Virus record (IMG/VR): IMGVR_UViG_3300042445_001029
Location: 1-29,053 of that record
Source: a virus
Reading direction: 5' to 3' (one strand)
DNA: 29,053 bases
The stretch's first letter is position 1; every line of letters starts with the position of its first letter. Below, piece after piece: positions 14,409-21,058 of the stretch. The notes under the pieces are model-generated. The model saw nothing but the letters and a program-made list of their open reading frames with translations. It made no database searches and was not told where the DNA came from. A program made the translations under genes and the position numbers.

Positions 14409-15130
14409 CTTTCCTCGCAAAATATTCCGCAGTCGATCTGCATGTTTTTTAACGGTCGGCCTGTCGCGCCTTCCGGTAACTCGTCGAGAAACATTCGTTT
14501 GTTCTTATATCGCACTAACCGCACACCTAGACTGCGCGATTGCGCTGCCCGGTCAGCGTAAACGTCAGGATATTCTTTACGCACTAAAGACCAATAAGTC
14601 GGTGACGTAGCTTTAACGCAGCCGATACAGTTGGCGTTAGGAAAGCCTTTGCTATAGATGCGCGGCGGCTGAATGCCAGCGGCCAAGATCATGTTGAGGC
14701 AATCCTGTTTTGTCAGGCCAGCGTCGATCAGCACCGGCAGCACGTTGTCACGTTCCGACAGGACGAAACGATCAAACCGATGGCGCTCGTCGACCGTAAA
14801 ACCCAGCACATGCCAGTCGGCTTTATTGTCGCGTTCCCATTCCTGACGGGCGCGTTTCTTTAGCTCGACCGTGCAGACGGCCCCAGTCGGGCCAGACATA
14901 AACCCGCGCTTCTGCCATATATCGCGCGCCGAACAGGACGGGTATTTGCTATTGACGGCGCGTTCGATCTTGACGCCAAGCCATGACTCAACGTCGCGCA
15001 AGAAGCGCTCATTGTCTTCGTCCTCTTCGACGACCGGGTTGTTAATAACCCGAACGTCAGAATATCTCTCTAGCGTTAGCTTTGCGGCAACTGCGCTGGC
15101 GGCTCCGCAAGAAAACCAAACCGCAATCAT
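14405..15130 (-). CDS. PAPS reductase-like PP-loop protein
   Basis: The start at ATG 15130 overlaps the PolA stop. The 241-residue protein opens MIAVWFSCGAASAVAAKLTL, whose SCGAAS matches the modified PP-loop of phage phosphoadenosine-phosphosulfate-reductase-like proteins. Conserved features continue: Cys66 and Cys86 (YPSCSARDIW, AVCTVELKKRA), GFTVDERHRFDRF, a CIGC pair at 168-171 with WSLVRKEYP, and Cys234/Cys238 near the end. The family activates a substrate with ATP (adenylation) and often carries Fe-S clusters. Placement between polymerase and primase suggests nucleotide or DNA (or tRNA) thiolation or modification rather than sulfate assimilation; the substrate is unknown. Confidence 0.85.
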   Translation of the reverse strand: MIAVWFSCGAASAVAAKLTLERYSDVRVINNPVVEEDEDNERFLRDVESWLGVKIERAVNSKYPSCSARDIWQKRGFMSGPTGAVCTVELKKRARQEWERDNKADWHVLGFTVDERHRFDRFVLSERDNVLPVLIDAGLTKQDCLNMILAAGIQPPRIYSKGFPNANCIGCVKATSPTYWSLVRKEYPDVYADRAAQSRSLGVRLVRYKNKRMFLDELPEGATGRPLKNMQIDCGIFCEER

Positions 15131-17013
15131 TTGCCGTATCTTTCCATAATGGTGGCTTCTACTTCTAACGGCAGACCTTCCGCCCATGCAGGCGGCGTCG
15201 TCATTACTTCTTCAAGGAGCGCCTTCGCCTCTTCGGGCCGATCAGACTCCAGAACAATTTCATCGTGAACATGCAACACAACGTCAGGCAGACGGCGCAG
15301 AGCCTCACGTAGAAGATCATGGGCGGTCGCTTGTGTGACGTTCTCGCAAGCCAGCCCTCTCCAGAGCCGACCCCGAGGCCACTCTTTAGCATCCGCCGCA
15401 GGCTTCCAAGACGCCTTTGAATAGGTGATCGAACCATCTTCTTCAAACCGGGCGTTCGGGTAACAAAGCACCCGGCCAGAAGGCAGAGCATACCAAAGGT
15501 GCTGTTTGTCGGCCAAGTATTTTACACGACCAGCCTCAAATATTTTACCTAGATTGCGCAGCGCACGAATGTAAGCAACTTCAAGATCAGACCAGAACGG
15601 CACTGACCACGGGTTAGCTTGACGCCAGGCGTCGACCATACGCTTCGCTTCAGGCTCCGGCAAATGCAGGCCATAAGCGCGACCCATCGCCGCAAACGCG
15701 CCAACGCCGCCGCCGAATCCGCACGCAAGTTCTTGAACTTTACCGACTTGTCTCTGCGACTTGTCAACCTGTTCATATTTGACGTGAAACGTCGCAGCAG
15801 CGTTTACAATGTAAGGATCAAGATGATCGCGGAACGCTTGTAACTTATCCTCACCGCGACCGGACAACCACGGATTAACGCGGCCTTCGATGGCCGACCA
15901 ATCCGCGACGACGAACTGCTTGCCGGGCGCAGGGATCAGGGCTGGCCGAAGCATACCTCGCAAAACGTCCGTGACTCTTCGTCCGTAATTAGGCACGATT
16001 GCATGACCCCGAACCATTGCATGTCGCACGGCTTCCGGGTCATCGGCGCACTTACGTGTGAAGTTGTGGACTTGCGCACCATACGAGGAAGCGCGTCCCG
16101 TGGCTGATCCGCCGGCAAAGACAAAAGCGCCTCGAACACGACCATCAGCACAAGCAAGGTTATCAAGGCGATTAAACTTAGCAACAGAAGACGCCCATAG
16201 GTCATCGGCGCATTGTATGACTTCTCTGACATCGGGAGGCACCTCCTCTGGATCGTCTATGGCCAGTAGGTTGGCCCGAACTGACTTGTCGATTGAGACT
16301 TTATCGGCACGTTCCATAAGTTTACGCGCTTCTGATCCAACACGTTCGAAGACCCATTCTCGCATTCGAGGGCTTCTGACAGTCTGAATCTCACCGTTCG
16401 TGACGGTCTTAACCGTAGCTTCGATCTCTTGAAGTTCATCAGCCGCATATTTGACCGCCGCGCGGCATAGACGCTGATCGACAAGAACGCCACGATCATT
16501 GATGCGCTCGTTAGCATGATAGTCCTCTAGTTCTTCATCGGTGAGATCACGCATGGCTTTGCTGACAGCGCGCATGGTCCTGACATCTTGTTCGCAGTAT
16601 TCGATAAGCTCAGGTATGAGATCGTCACGGTAAGGAGGAATACAGCAAGCACGGACCAAAGCATTGCCGCGATGATCTTTGCGCATTTCAGTTCCAGCGA
16701 AGCGACCGACATCTTCCAGGCTTCCTGGCGCGCAGTTGGCTCTGGCTTGTGCTGCGGTGCAGTAGAACTGTTCGAGTGGTATGGGCACGCCAAGCACATG
16801 CCAGAAGATGAGCCGCTCAAAGGCGGCGTTGTGGGCTCGTATCTGTCCTTTAATCTCTGGGAAAGGCTCGCCCATGCGCCATGTCCGAACGGGATCGTCG
16901 CCATAGGCGTAGGACATACAGATAACTTGCGTGGATGGATGTCGTGCATAGTTATACACTCCCGCTGTTTTTAGATCGCATTCTGATCTTGTCTCGAAAT
17001 CTAGCCAGATCAT
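15127..17013 (-). CDS. Family A DNA polymerase with 3'-5' exonuclease
   Basis: The 628-residue replicative polymerase has exonuclease motifs DFETRSE (Asp5, Glu7), HNAAFE (61-66) and YCEQD (139-143). Polymerase motif A is VVADWSAIEGR (Asp371), motif B is RQVGKVQELACGFGGG (421-436) and motif C is HVHDEIVLE (581-589, catalytic Asp584). All catalytic residues are present, so the enzyme should proofread. The 5' nuclease domain of bacterial Pol I is absent, as in other phage and plasmid members. The ATG overlaps the upstream gene's stop, and the stop overlaps the next ATG. Confidence 0.96.
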   Translation of the reverse strand: MIWLDFETRSECDLKTAGVYNYARHPSTQVICMSYAYGDDPVRTWRMGEPFPEIKGQIRAHNAAFERLIFWHVLGVPIPLEQFYCTAAQARANCAPGSLEDVGRFAGTEMRKDHRGNALVRACCIPPYRDDLIPELIEYCEQDVRTMRAVSKAMRDLTDEELEDYHANERINDRGVLVDQRLCRAAVKYAADELQEIEATVKTVTNGEIQTVRSPRMREWVFERVGSEARKLMERADKVSIDKSVRANLLAIDDPEEVPPDVREVIQCADDLWASSVAKFNRLDNLACADGRVRGAFVFAGGSATGRASSYGAQVHNFTRKCADDPEAVRHAMVRGHAIVPNYGRRVTDVLRGMLRPALIPAPGKQFVVADWSAIEGRVNPWLSGRGEDKLQAFRDHLDPYIVNAAATFHVKYEQVDKSQRQVGKVQELACGFGGGVGAFAAMGRAYGLHLPEPEAKRMVDAWRQANPWSVPFWSDLEVAYIRALRNLGKIFEAGRVKYLADKQHLWYALPSGRVLCYPNARFEEDGSITYSKASWKPAADAKEWPRGRLWRGLACENVTQATAHDLLREALRRLPDVVLHVHDEIVLESDRPEEAKALLEEVMTTPPAWAEGLPLEVEATIMERYGK

Positions 17014-17264
17014 TGCAGCCCGCGCGGGTCTACTACGTTATAGCCGCTAACGTCGCGTTCATGCGCGTTAGAAATAGCCGATAGAATGTCCTTCATAACC
17101 CAAAGTGGCGGCTGAGATACGGCTATGACGACGCTTAGATTATCTACAAGCCCCCAAATTATTTCCTGCTGAGCTATAATGGATTTATTCTTAACCATGT
17201 ATTCGTTACATGTGTTAAGAATAGCCGCCGACGCTGCGGACGGGTCTATAAGTTTATCAGTCAT
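17010..17264 (-). CDS. Small helical protein, 84 aa
   Basis: It is coupled at both ends by ATGA-type overlaps, directly upstream of PolA. The product MTDKLIDPSAASAAILNTCN carries hydrophobic helices (EIIWGLVDNLSVVIAV, LWVMKDILSAISNAHE), too polar for clear membrane segments. The family is not recognised. Confidence 0.65.
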   Translation of the reverse strand: MTDKLIDPSAASAAILNTCNEYMVKNKSIIAQQEIIWGLVDNLSVVIAVSQPPLWVMKDILSAISNAHERDVSGYNVVDPRGLQ

Positions 17265-17422
17265 TGTTCGTCTCCGCTAATTTCCGGTATGCGCACCCAA
17301 AATCTTAAGCCATCATCGGCGTTAAGATACATGGAGTAAACGCTGCCGTCTTCGCACAGCGCGTAAAGTGTCTCTACGGTTTCGTCGCTTATCGCCGCTA
17401 TTTGAATGATCTTCTTATTCAT
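17261..17422 (-). CDS. Small beta-type phage protein, 53 aa
   Basis: The start is set at ATG 17422, which overlaps the stop of the previous gene and follows GGGGAAAG; earlier Met codons lie within that gene. The product MNKKIIQIAAISDETVETLY continues ALCEDGSVYSMY and WVRIPE. The pattern KKIIQIAxxx ... LYALCEDGSVxxxx recurs in small phage proteins of unknown function and looks like two or three beta strands. Confidence 0.72.
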   Translation of the reverse strand: MNKKIIQIAAISDETVETLYALCEDGSVYSMYLNADDGLRFWVRIPEISGDEQ

Positions 17423-17651
17423 TGTTGCTTTCCCCATAGTGGTAGCCAAGATATTCACCGTTCGGGCCGTTGTAGATCGTCATGTTGCCGACCTTCGGCG
17501 CTGAGATCATGCCCTGCGGCGTGTAGTAGAAGTTCTCGTTAGGATAGCTTAGTTCTGTTGCGACTGGCCCGTTCGGCCCACCCCAGACTGAGATCTCTTG
17601 AGCTGCTGCTGGTGATGCCAGTAGCGTGACTGTGAGTAGGATTCTAACCAT
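17415..17651 (-). CDS. Small exported (signal-peptide) protein, 78 aa
   Basis: The N-terminus MVRILLTVTLLASPAAAQE is a good Sec signal peptide with an A-x-A cleavage site before Gln18. The mature ~60 residues are Gly/Asn/Pro/Tyr-rich (VWGGPNGPVATELSYP, FYYTPQGMISAPKVGN, IYNGPNGEYLGYHYG) with a repeated (Y/W)xGPNG unit. A periplasmic role, for example superinfection exclusion or envelope modification, is possible, but none is shown. It overlaps the preceding small membrane-protein frame. Confidence 0.72.
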   Translation of the reverse strand: MVRILLTVTLLASPAAAQEISVWGGPNGPVATELSYPNENFYYTPQGMISAPKVGNMTIYNGPNGEYLGYHYGESNNE

Positions 17652-17719
17652 GACACAAACACTCCCGATGCTAGGCCAAAGCCGTAAAAGAAAAGATACA
17701 GCGACAAATCTTCAATCAT
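17549..17719 (-). CDS. Possible small membrane protein overlapping the exported protein, 56 aa
   Basis: ATG 17719 lies in an ATGA overlap with the upstream gene and directly after GGAGAGAAGGA, one of the best ribosome sites in the operon. It encodes MIEDLSLYLFFYGFGLASGV, a single transmembrane helix to about residue 25, then a Ser/Gln-rich tail that overlaps the signal-peptide gene out of frame for about 100 bases. Either it is a real membrane protein or the site mainly serves coupling into the downstream gene. Confidence 0.5.
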   Translation of the reverse strand: MIEDLSLYLFFYGFGLASGVFVSWLESYSQSRYWHHQQQLKRSQSGVGRTGQSQQN

Positions 17720-18105
17720 TCCTTCTCTCCCAGATAAGCGGCGCGGGCGGCGCGGAGGTCGCCAAGACGCATCAACACAGTTGACGTAAAGTCATCAGCG
17801 TAACGCTTGTCGTCAGCCATGATGGAAAAGTCACGCTGTAGCATTTCGTCAAACGGTTTCAGCGCCGCCATAAGTTCCTCAATCGCGTCGGCGGCTTTCC
17901 GATATTCTTTTAGCCATTCGGTGAAGTTTTGTTCTAGGTGTTCTATCTCGGCTTCCAGTTCCGCAACCCGTGCCCGTAGCTGGTCGTTCACATGCAGCGA
18001 GACCTGTAGTTCGGCCTCTAGGTCGGTGATGGCGTCGGCGCATGAGTTCGCAACTTGCGTATCAAAAAAGCGCAGCCGTGCGATTAGGTCGGTGTAGTCA
18101 GTCAT
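17716..18105 (-). CDS. Coiled-coil protein, 129 aa
   Basis: An AAGGA site lies six bases before ATG 18105, inside the end of the upstream gene. A long central coiled coil (DLEAELQVSLHVNDQLRARV, AELEAEIEHLEQNFTEWLKE) occupies about residues 28-75, with short helices either side and a C-terminal RLGDLRAARAAYLGEKE. Many phages carry such 'ead/Ea22-like' coiled-coil proteins of unknown role in early operons. No enzyme motif is visible. Confidence 0.72.
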   Translation of the reverse strand: MTDYTDLIARLRFFDTQVANSCADAITDLEAELQVSLHVNDQLRARVAELEAEIEHLEQNFTEWLKEYRKAADAIEELMAALKPFDEMLQRDFSIMADDKRYADDFTSTVLMRLGDLRAARAAYLGEKE

Positions 18106-18784
18106 GTCTTATCCTTTTCATCACGCGGCCAAAGTCCGGTGGTATGTCCGTGCATTCCATTTTCACCGCTTTGCGGCGGATCTCGCAGAGCGCTGACGTG
18201 ACTTGGTGAGGTGTCTTGCCTAGCTGGTTTGCTACCTGCACATGGTTAAGACCTTCTTTTATTAGCCGGATTACTTCAGACTCGAAGAAAGAAAATCCGT
18301 TATCCGATTTAGTATTATATACGACGATCTTACGCTCCAAAGGCTCCAGCGACGACGGGTCGGCCAGACCTTTTTTGTGCGCGTAAAGCACCGTCGTATG
18401 ATCGCGCTTAACGTAACGACCAACGCCAGCGTATGACGCATTCGGGATCTCTTCCATGCAGCGGAATATAAATTCGCGCCGCGCCTGCGTTATGTGCGCC
18501 AGTCGAGATACGCCAAGGATCGATTTGTAAGGCACCTTATGCTTGCGTGCGACTTCGCCTAAGATCATCCGGTATGTCGTCGGCATCCCGCTAGTCGGTG
18601 TGTATTCAGCATTGACCGCTGCTTCTAGCGCCATGCGCTGCTGTGGGGTCAGTTCAGGCTCAGACTCCAGCATACGCAACGCCCGCGTCGCCACGCGAAG
18701 CCGATGCTTACGCGCTGCGTCAGTCTGCGATGGTGGTTTGCGTTTCGGGCCGTCGTAGCCCGCATACGGGAACAGATACGCCAT
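18098..18784 (-). CDS. DnaA domain IV-like protein with extra C-terminal helix-turn-helix, 228 aa
   Basis: GGAG precedes ATG 18784. After a basic N-terminal region, residues ~75-142 follow the DnaA domain IV pattern: ILGEVARKHKVPYKSILGVS, a helix (TQARREFIFRCMEEIP), and the helix-turn-helix signature YVKRDHTTVLYAHKKG. A second helix-turn-helix-like region follows at ~165-215 (FFESEVIRLIKEGLNHVQVA, NQLGKTPHQVTSALCEIRRK). There is no ATPase. It could bind DnaA-box-like sites in the phage or host genome as a regulator or origin factor. Together with the 81-residue protein at 10674, it gives the phage two such domains. Confidence 0.82.
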   Translation of the reverse strand: MAYLFPYAGYDGPKRKPPSQTDAARKHRLRVATRALRMLESEPELTPQQRMALEAAVNAEYTPTSGMPTTYRMILGEVARKHKVPYKSILGVSRLAHITQARREFIFRCMEEIPNASYAGVGRYVKRDHTTVLYAHKKGLADPSSLEPLERKIVVYNTKSDNGFSFFESEVIRLIKEGLNHVQVANQLGKTPHQVTSALCEIRRKAVKMECTDIPPDFGRVMKRIRHD

Positions 18785-18902
18785 TCTTTCGCTCCGCTAT
18801 TTCTTTCATTTTCTTGATTAGTTCGCTCTTATCGACGCCTAATTTTGGGCGACCGATGCGGTCCCATGATTTTGTCGTCTTAGCTTTTCGCCATTTAGAC
18901 AT
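18720..18902 (-). CDS. Small basic protein, 60 aa
   Basis: GAGGGG lies six bases before ATG 18902, just downstream of a terminator hairpin. The product MSKWRKAKTTKSWDRIGRPK is very basic with a helix (DKSELIKKMKEIAERKNG). The last 20 residues overlap the next gene out of frame. A DNA- or RNA-binding role is possible from charge alone. Confidence 0.6.
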   Translation of the reverse strand: MSKWRKAKTTKSWDRIGRPKLGVDKSELIKKMKEIAERKNGVSVPVCGLRRPETQTTIAD

Positions 18903-18916
18903 TTTAAGCCCCTCAT

Positions 18917-18949
18917 AAAAAAGGGCGGCGCAGCTCCCCTACGCCGCCC
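18917..18949 (-). terminator. Strong intrinsic terminator within the replication operon
   Basis: On the minus strand an eight-pair stem GGGCGGCG / CGCCGCCC with an 11-base loop is followed by TTTTTT. It lies nine bases after the stop of the 208-residue gene and before the 60-residue gene. It would separate the nuclease/208-residue pair from the rest of the operon unless read-through or antitermination occurs. Confidence 0.88.
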
Positions 18950-18957
18950 TCCTATTA

Positions 18958-19584
18958 TCAGCCGCGACGACGACGGCCAGTGTCACCAGCGGAGCCATCG
19001 ACCGATTCAGCCGGCGCACCGTCGAGCGAGATCCAGTCGATCACATCAAACACCGGGGTGTAGACGCGACCGTAGGATTTGTGCTGATAATATTCCGAGC
19101 CGAGTTTCACGACGGCCACTGGCGCGTCCTGATTCTTCTCGACCTGATCGGCAACCTTCATGGCAAGCTGGTGCATAGCGCGCTTACCGCCAACGGACGT
19201 GACCGTATAGCGCGCTTCCGTGCCAGCATCCTCACCATCAAGGCACTTGACGCTCATGCCAACCTGCGGCTCCCAACCACGCTTAGCGCCAGGCGGTGCC
19301 ACGTCCAGTTCGGGAAGCGGCTCCGTGATGGACACCATCTTCTCGCCAAGCACTTCGCCTTCGCCCCACGCAATGAAACCGTGAACGAACGAGAACGGAT
19401 TGACCGCCCAGCGTCCATCTTTGTCGATCTCAGTCTGATCCGCACCGTAAACCCAATGGCCGGTCTTATCCATTTTCAGGATGACCGAACCAACTGAAGC
19501 CTCAGTATCGAGTTTACGCAGCGACTCAGCCAGAGACGCAGCGGTGGGGAGATTGGCGTTGCCGAACTTCACAATATTAGACAT
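18958..19584 (-). CDS. 208-residue protein in the ssDNA-binding slot (unknown)
   Basis: The ATG overlaps the stop of the Cas4-like nuclease gene (TAATG), so the two are coupled. The protein has an N-terminal helix, a beta-rich core (SVGSVILKMDKTGHWVYGAD, NPFSFVHGFIAWGEGEVLGE) and a conserved-looking C-terminal block KLGSEYYQHKSYGRVYTPVF. It ends in an Arg-rich tail. In related replication cassettes the gene after the DUF2800 nuclease encodes a putative ssDNA-binding protein (DUF2815). This sequence does not clearly match that family, so an ssDNA-binding or recombination role is a positional inference. Confidence 0.78.
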   Translation of the reverse strand: MSNIVKFGNANLPTAASLAESLRKLDTEASVGSVILKMDKTGHWVYGADQTEIDKDGRWAVNPFSFVHGFIAWGEGEVLGEKMVSITEPLPELDVAPPGAKRGWEPQVGMSVKCLDGEDAGTEARYTVTSVGGKRAMHQLAMKVADQVEKNQDAPVAVVKLGSEYYQHKSYGRVYTPVFDVIDWISLDGAPAESVDGSAGDTGRRRRG

Positions 19585-20678
19585 TACTTGACCTCAAGTT
19601 TAGAGAAGGCAGAACGAATGTCCTTGCCTATCGTAAGCACCGCCGGTCGGGGATCGCTCTCCGGCGCGATGGTGTTACCTGTTGAAACCGCGACGACCAG
19701 ATCTTTTGGTATAGCTAGTCCATGTTTCTTAGCTACCTTCTCAATCTGCGCTGGCGAGCGCAACGTCGTCTCGATTAATTCCGAATTATCCAGTCCCATT
19801 TGCTCAAGAGCTTCTCGCGCTCCTTCAGCATCAACCCATTGACGAGTGGCGCGCTTGGGGACGAGCTTCCATCCCGGCACAGGTGCGTTGTTTTCCAGCA
19901 TCGTCTGGGCCAATTCACGGACGCTTTTAGCCCATTCTTCCGCAAGGATCGCAAACGCCAGAGCATTACCGACTTTCTCCACGTCAATAGCTTTAACTTT
20001 GGTCGCAACAGCGCGCTCAAGCTGACCTGTAAGCAGAGGGCAGACAGGTTTAGCTGCGCACCAACGACAATGATCTCCAGCAGCATATGGCGCGTTAGGC
20101 TTAAATGACGCCTGCACAGCATCATACAGCGTGCGCTCGAACGCCTTGATGCGACCGGGGGTTGTAAGCCAACGCTTTACATACGGCGGCTGCACGATGA
20201 TGAGTTCGATCTCATCAACGCCTTCAAATACCCAGCGCAGCGCTTCCGTTCGCATACCGGCGGCGGCGTAGAACATAAGCTGTTCATTTTCTTCGGCGTC
20301 TACCGCAACGCCATCCCCGAACTTCCAGTCGAGGACTATCGCACGATTGCGAATACGGCCAGCGAGATCGCAAGAACCGTAAACTCCGGCAAGAAAGTCG
20401 TTAAAATGGACATTCACCTCCGTGGCAAACTCAAGCTCCGCATTAGGGTCGATCTCGTTCAATGAGTCAAGCGCTAGGATTAGCTTCTCATTGTCAGGAT
20501 AATCTTCAACGCTGCCGCCATGCGACAAGATCATGTGCATGGCGTCATGCAGACGCGAGCCTTCTTCGGCATATTTAGAGCTTGGCTTTTCAGGGACTGT
20601 GTTAACAAGCGCCCGCGAACCGGGGCAGTTAATCAAGCGCTTAGCGGTCGAACCGCCGACGATGTTGCTGTGTGACAT
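19584..20678 (-). CDS. Cas4/RecB-like nuclease (DUF2800-type)
   Basis: The start is placed at ATG 20678 (MSHSNIVGGSTAKRLINCPG), which has AAAGG seven bases upstream; longer in-frame starts overlap the promoter. The 364-residue protein shows the PD-(D/E)XK core: Asp104 in GSCDLAG, LDWKFG (Asp117, Lys119) and Gln133 in NEQLMFYA. Cys18 plus Cys204, Cys207 and Cys213 (CRWCAAKPVC) have the 1+3 spacing of the Cas4/AddB 4Fe-4S cluster. It is likely a DNA exonuclease for phage recombination or replication, first gene of the leftward operon and partner of the 208-residue protein. Confidence 0.88.
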   Translation of the reverse strand: MSHSNIVGGSTAKRLINCPGSRALVNTVPEKPSSKYAEEGSRLHDAMHMILSHGGSVEDYPDNEKLILALDSLNEIDPNAELEFATEVNVHFNDFLAGVYGSCDLAGRIRNRAIVLDWKFGDGVAVDAEENEQLMFYAAAGMRTEALRWVFEGVDEIELIIVQPPYVKRWLTTPGRIKAFERTLYDAVQASFKPNAPYAAGDHCRWCAAKPVCPLLTGQLERAVATKVKAIDVEKVGNALAFAILAEEWAKSVRELAQTMLENNAPVPGWKLVPKRATRQWVDAEGAREALEQMGLDNSELIETTLRSPAQIEKVAKKHGLAIPKDLVVAVSTGNTIAPESDPRPAVLTIGKDIRSAFSKLEVK

Positions 20679-20702
20679 TACCATACCTTTCGATGATTCG
20701 AC

Positions 20703-20730
20703 ACTAGACAATCTGTTATGGATGTGTCAA
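20703..20730 (-). promoter_or_regulatory. Sigma70-like promoter for the replication operon
   Basis: On the minus strand a perfect -35 TTGACA (20725-20730) is followed after 16 bases by TCTAGT (20703-20708, 4 of 6 matches to TATAAT). Transcription would begin about 20 bases before ATG 20678. It sits in the short gap between divergent operons. Confidence 0.6.
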
Positions 20731-20740
20731 GAACTTTTTT

Positions 20741-21058
20741 ATGCTTGAGAAAGACATTGAAAAGTATCTTGTGAAATGCGTCGCGCAAGCTGGCGGCAAG
20801 GCTTACAAATTCGTGTCGCCATCCAATCGCGGCGTGTCTGATCGGATCGTTTGCTTACCGGACGGCACTACGCATTTCATAGAGTTAAAGCGTCCCGGCG
20901 GTAAAATATCGCCACTACAAGCGATGTTTGCGCGTGACATGGATCAGCTCAATCAGAACTACGAAGTTCTATGGTCTAAGGAAGAAATTGACCGATGGAT
21001 CTCAGACCATACCAGCATATTGCCGCAGATTTCCTCTTCAGCCGCGACCGGGCCATGA
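20741..21058 (+). CDS. VRR-NUC domain nuclease
   Basis: The 105-residue protein is a minimal VRR-NUC (PD-(D/E)XK) endonuclease. The N-terminal helix EKDIEKYLVKCVAQAGGKAY is followed by SNRGVSDRIV (catalytic Asp), THFIELKRPGGKISPLQ (Glu-x-Lys and Gln) and a final helix (SKEEIDRWISDH). Family members act on branched or junction DNA. It starts the plus-strand operon opposite the Cas4-like nuclease; no ribosome site is visible before ATG 20741. The last 20 codons overlap the helicase gene. Confidence 0.92.
   Translation: MLEKDIEKYLVKCVAQAGGKAYKFVSPSNRGVSDRIVCLPDGTTHFIELKRPGGKISPLQAMFARDMDQLNQNYEVLWSKEEIDRWISDHTSILPQISSSAATGP

Noticed and set aside
20679-20711. TTG 20711 or ATG 20684 as start of the Cas4-like nuclease
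   Set aside because: The added residues overlap the promoter region, and ATG 20678 has the best-placed AAAGG site.
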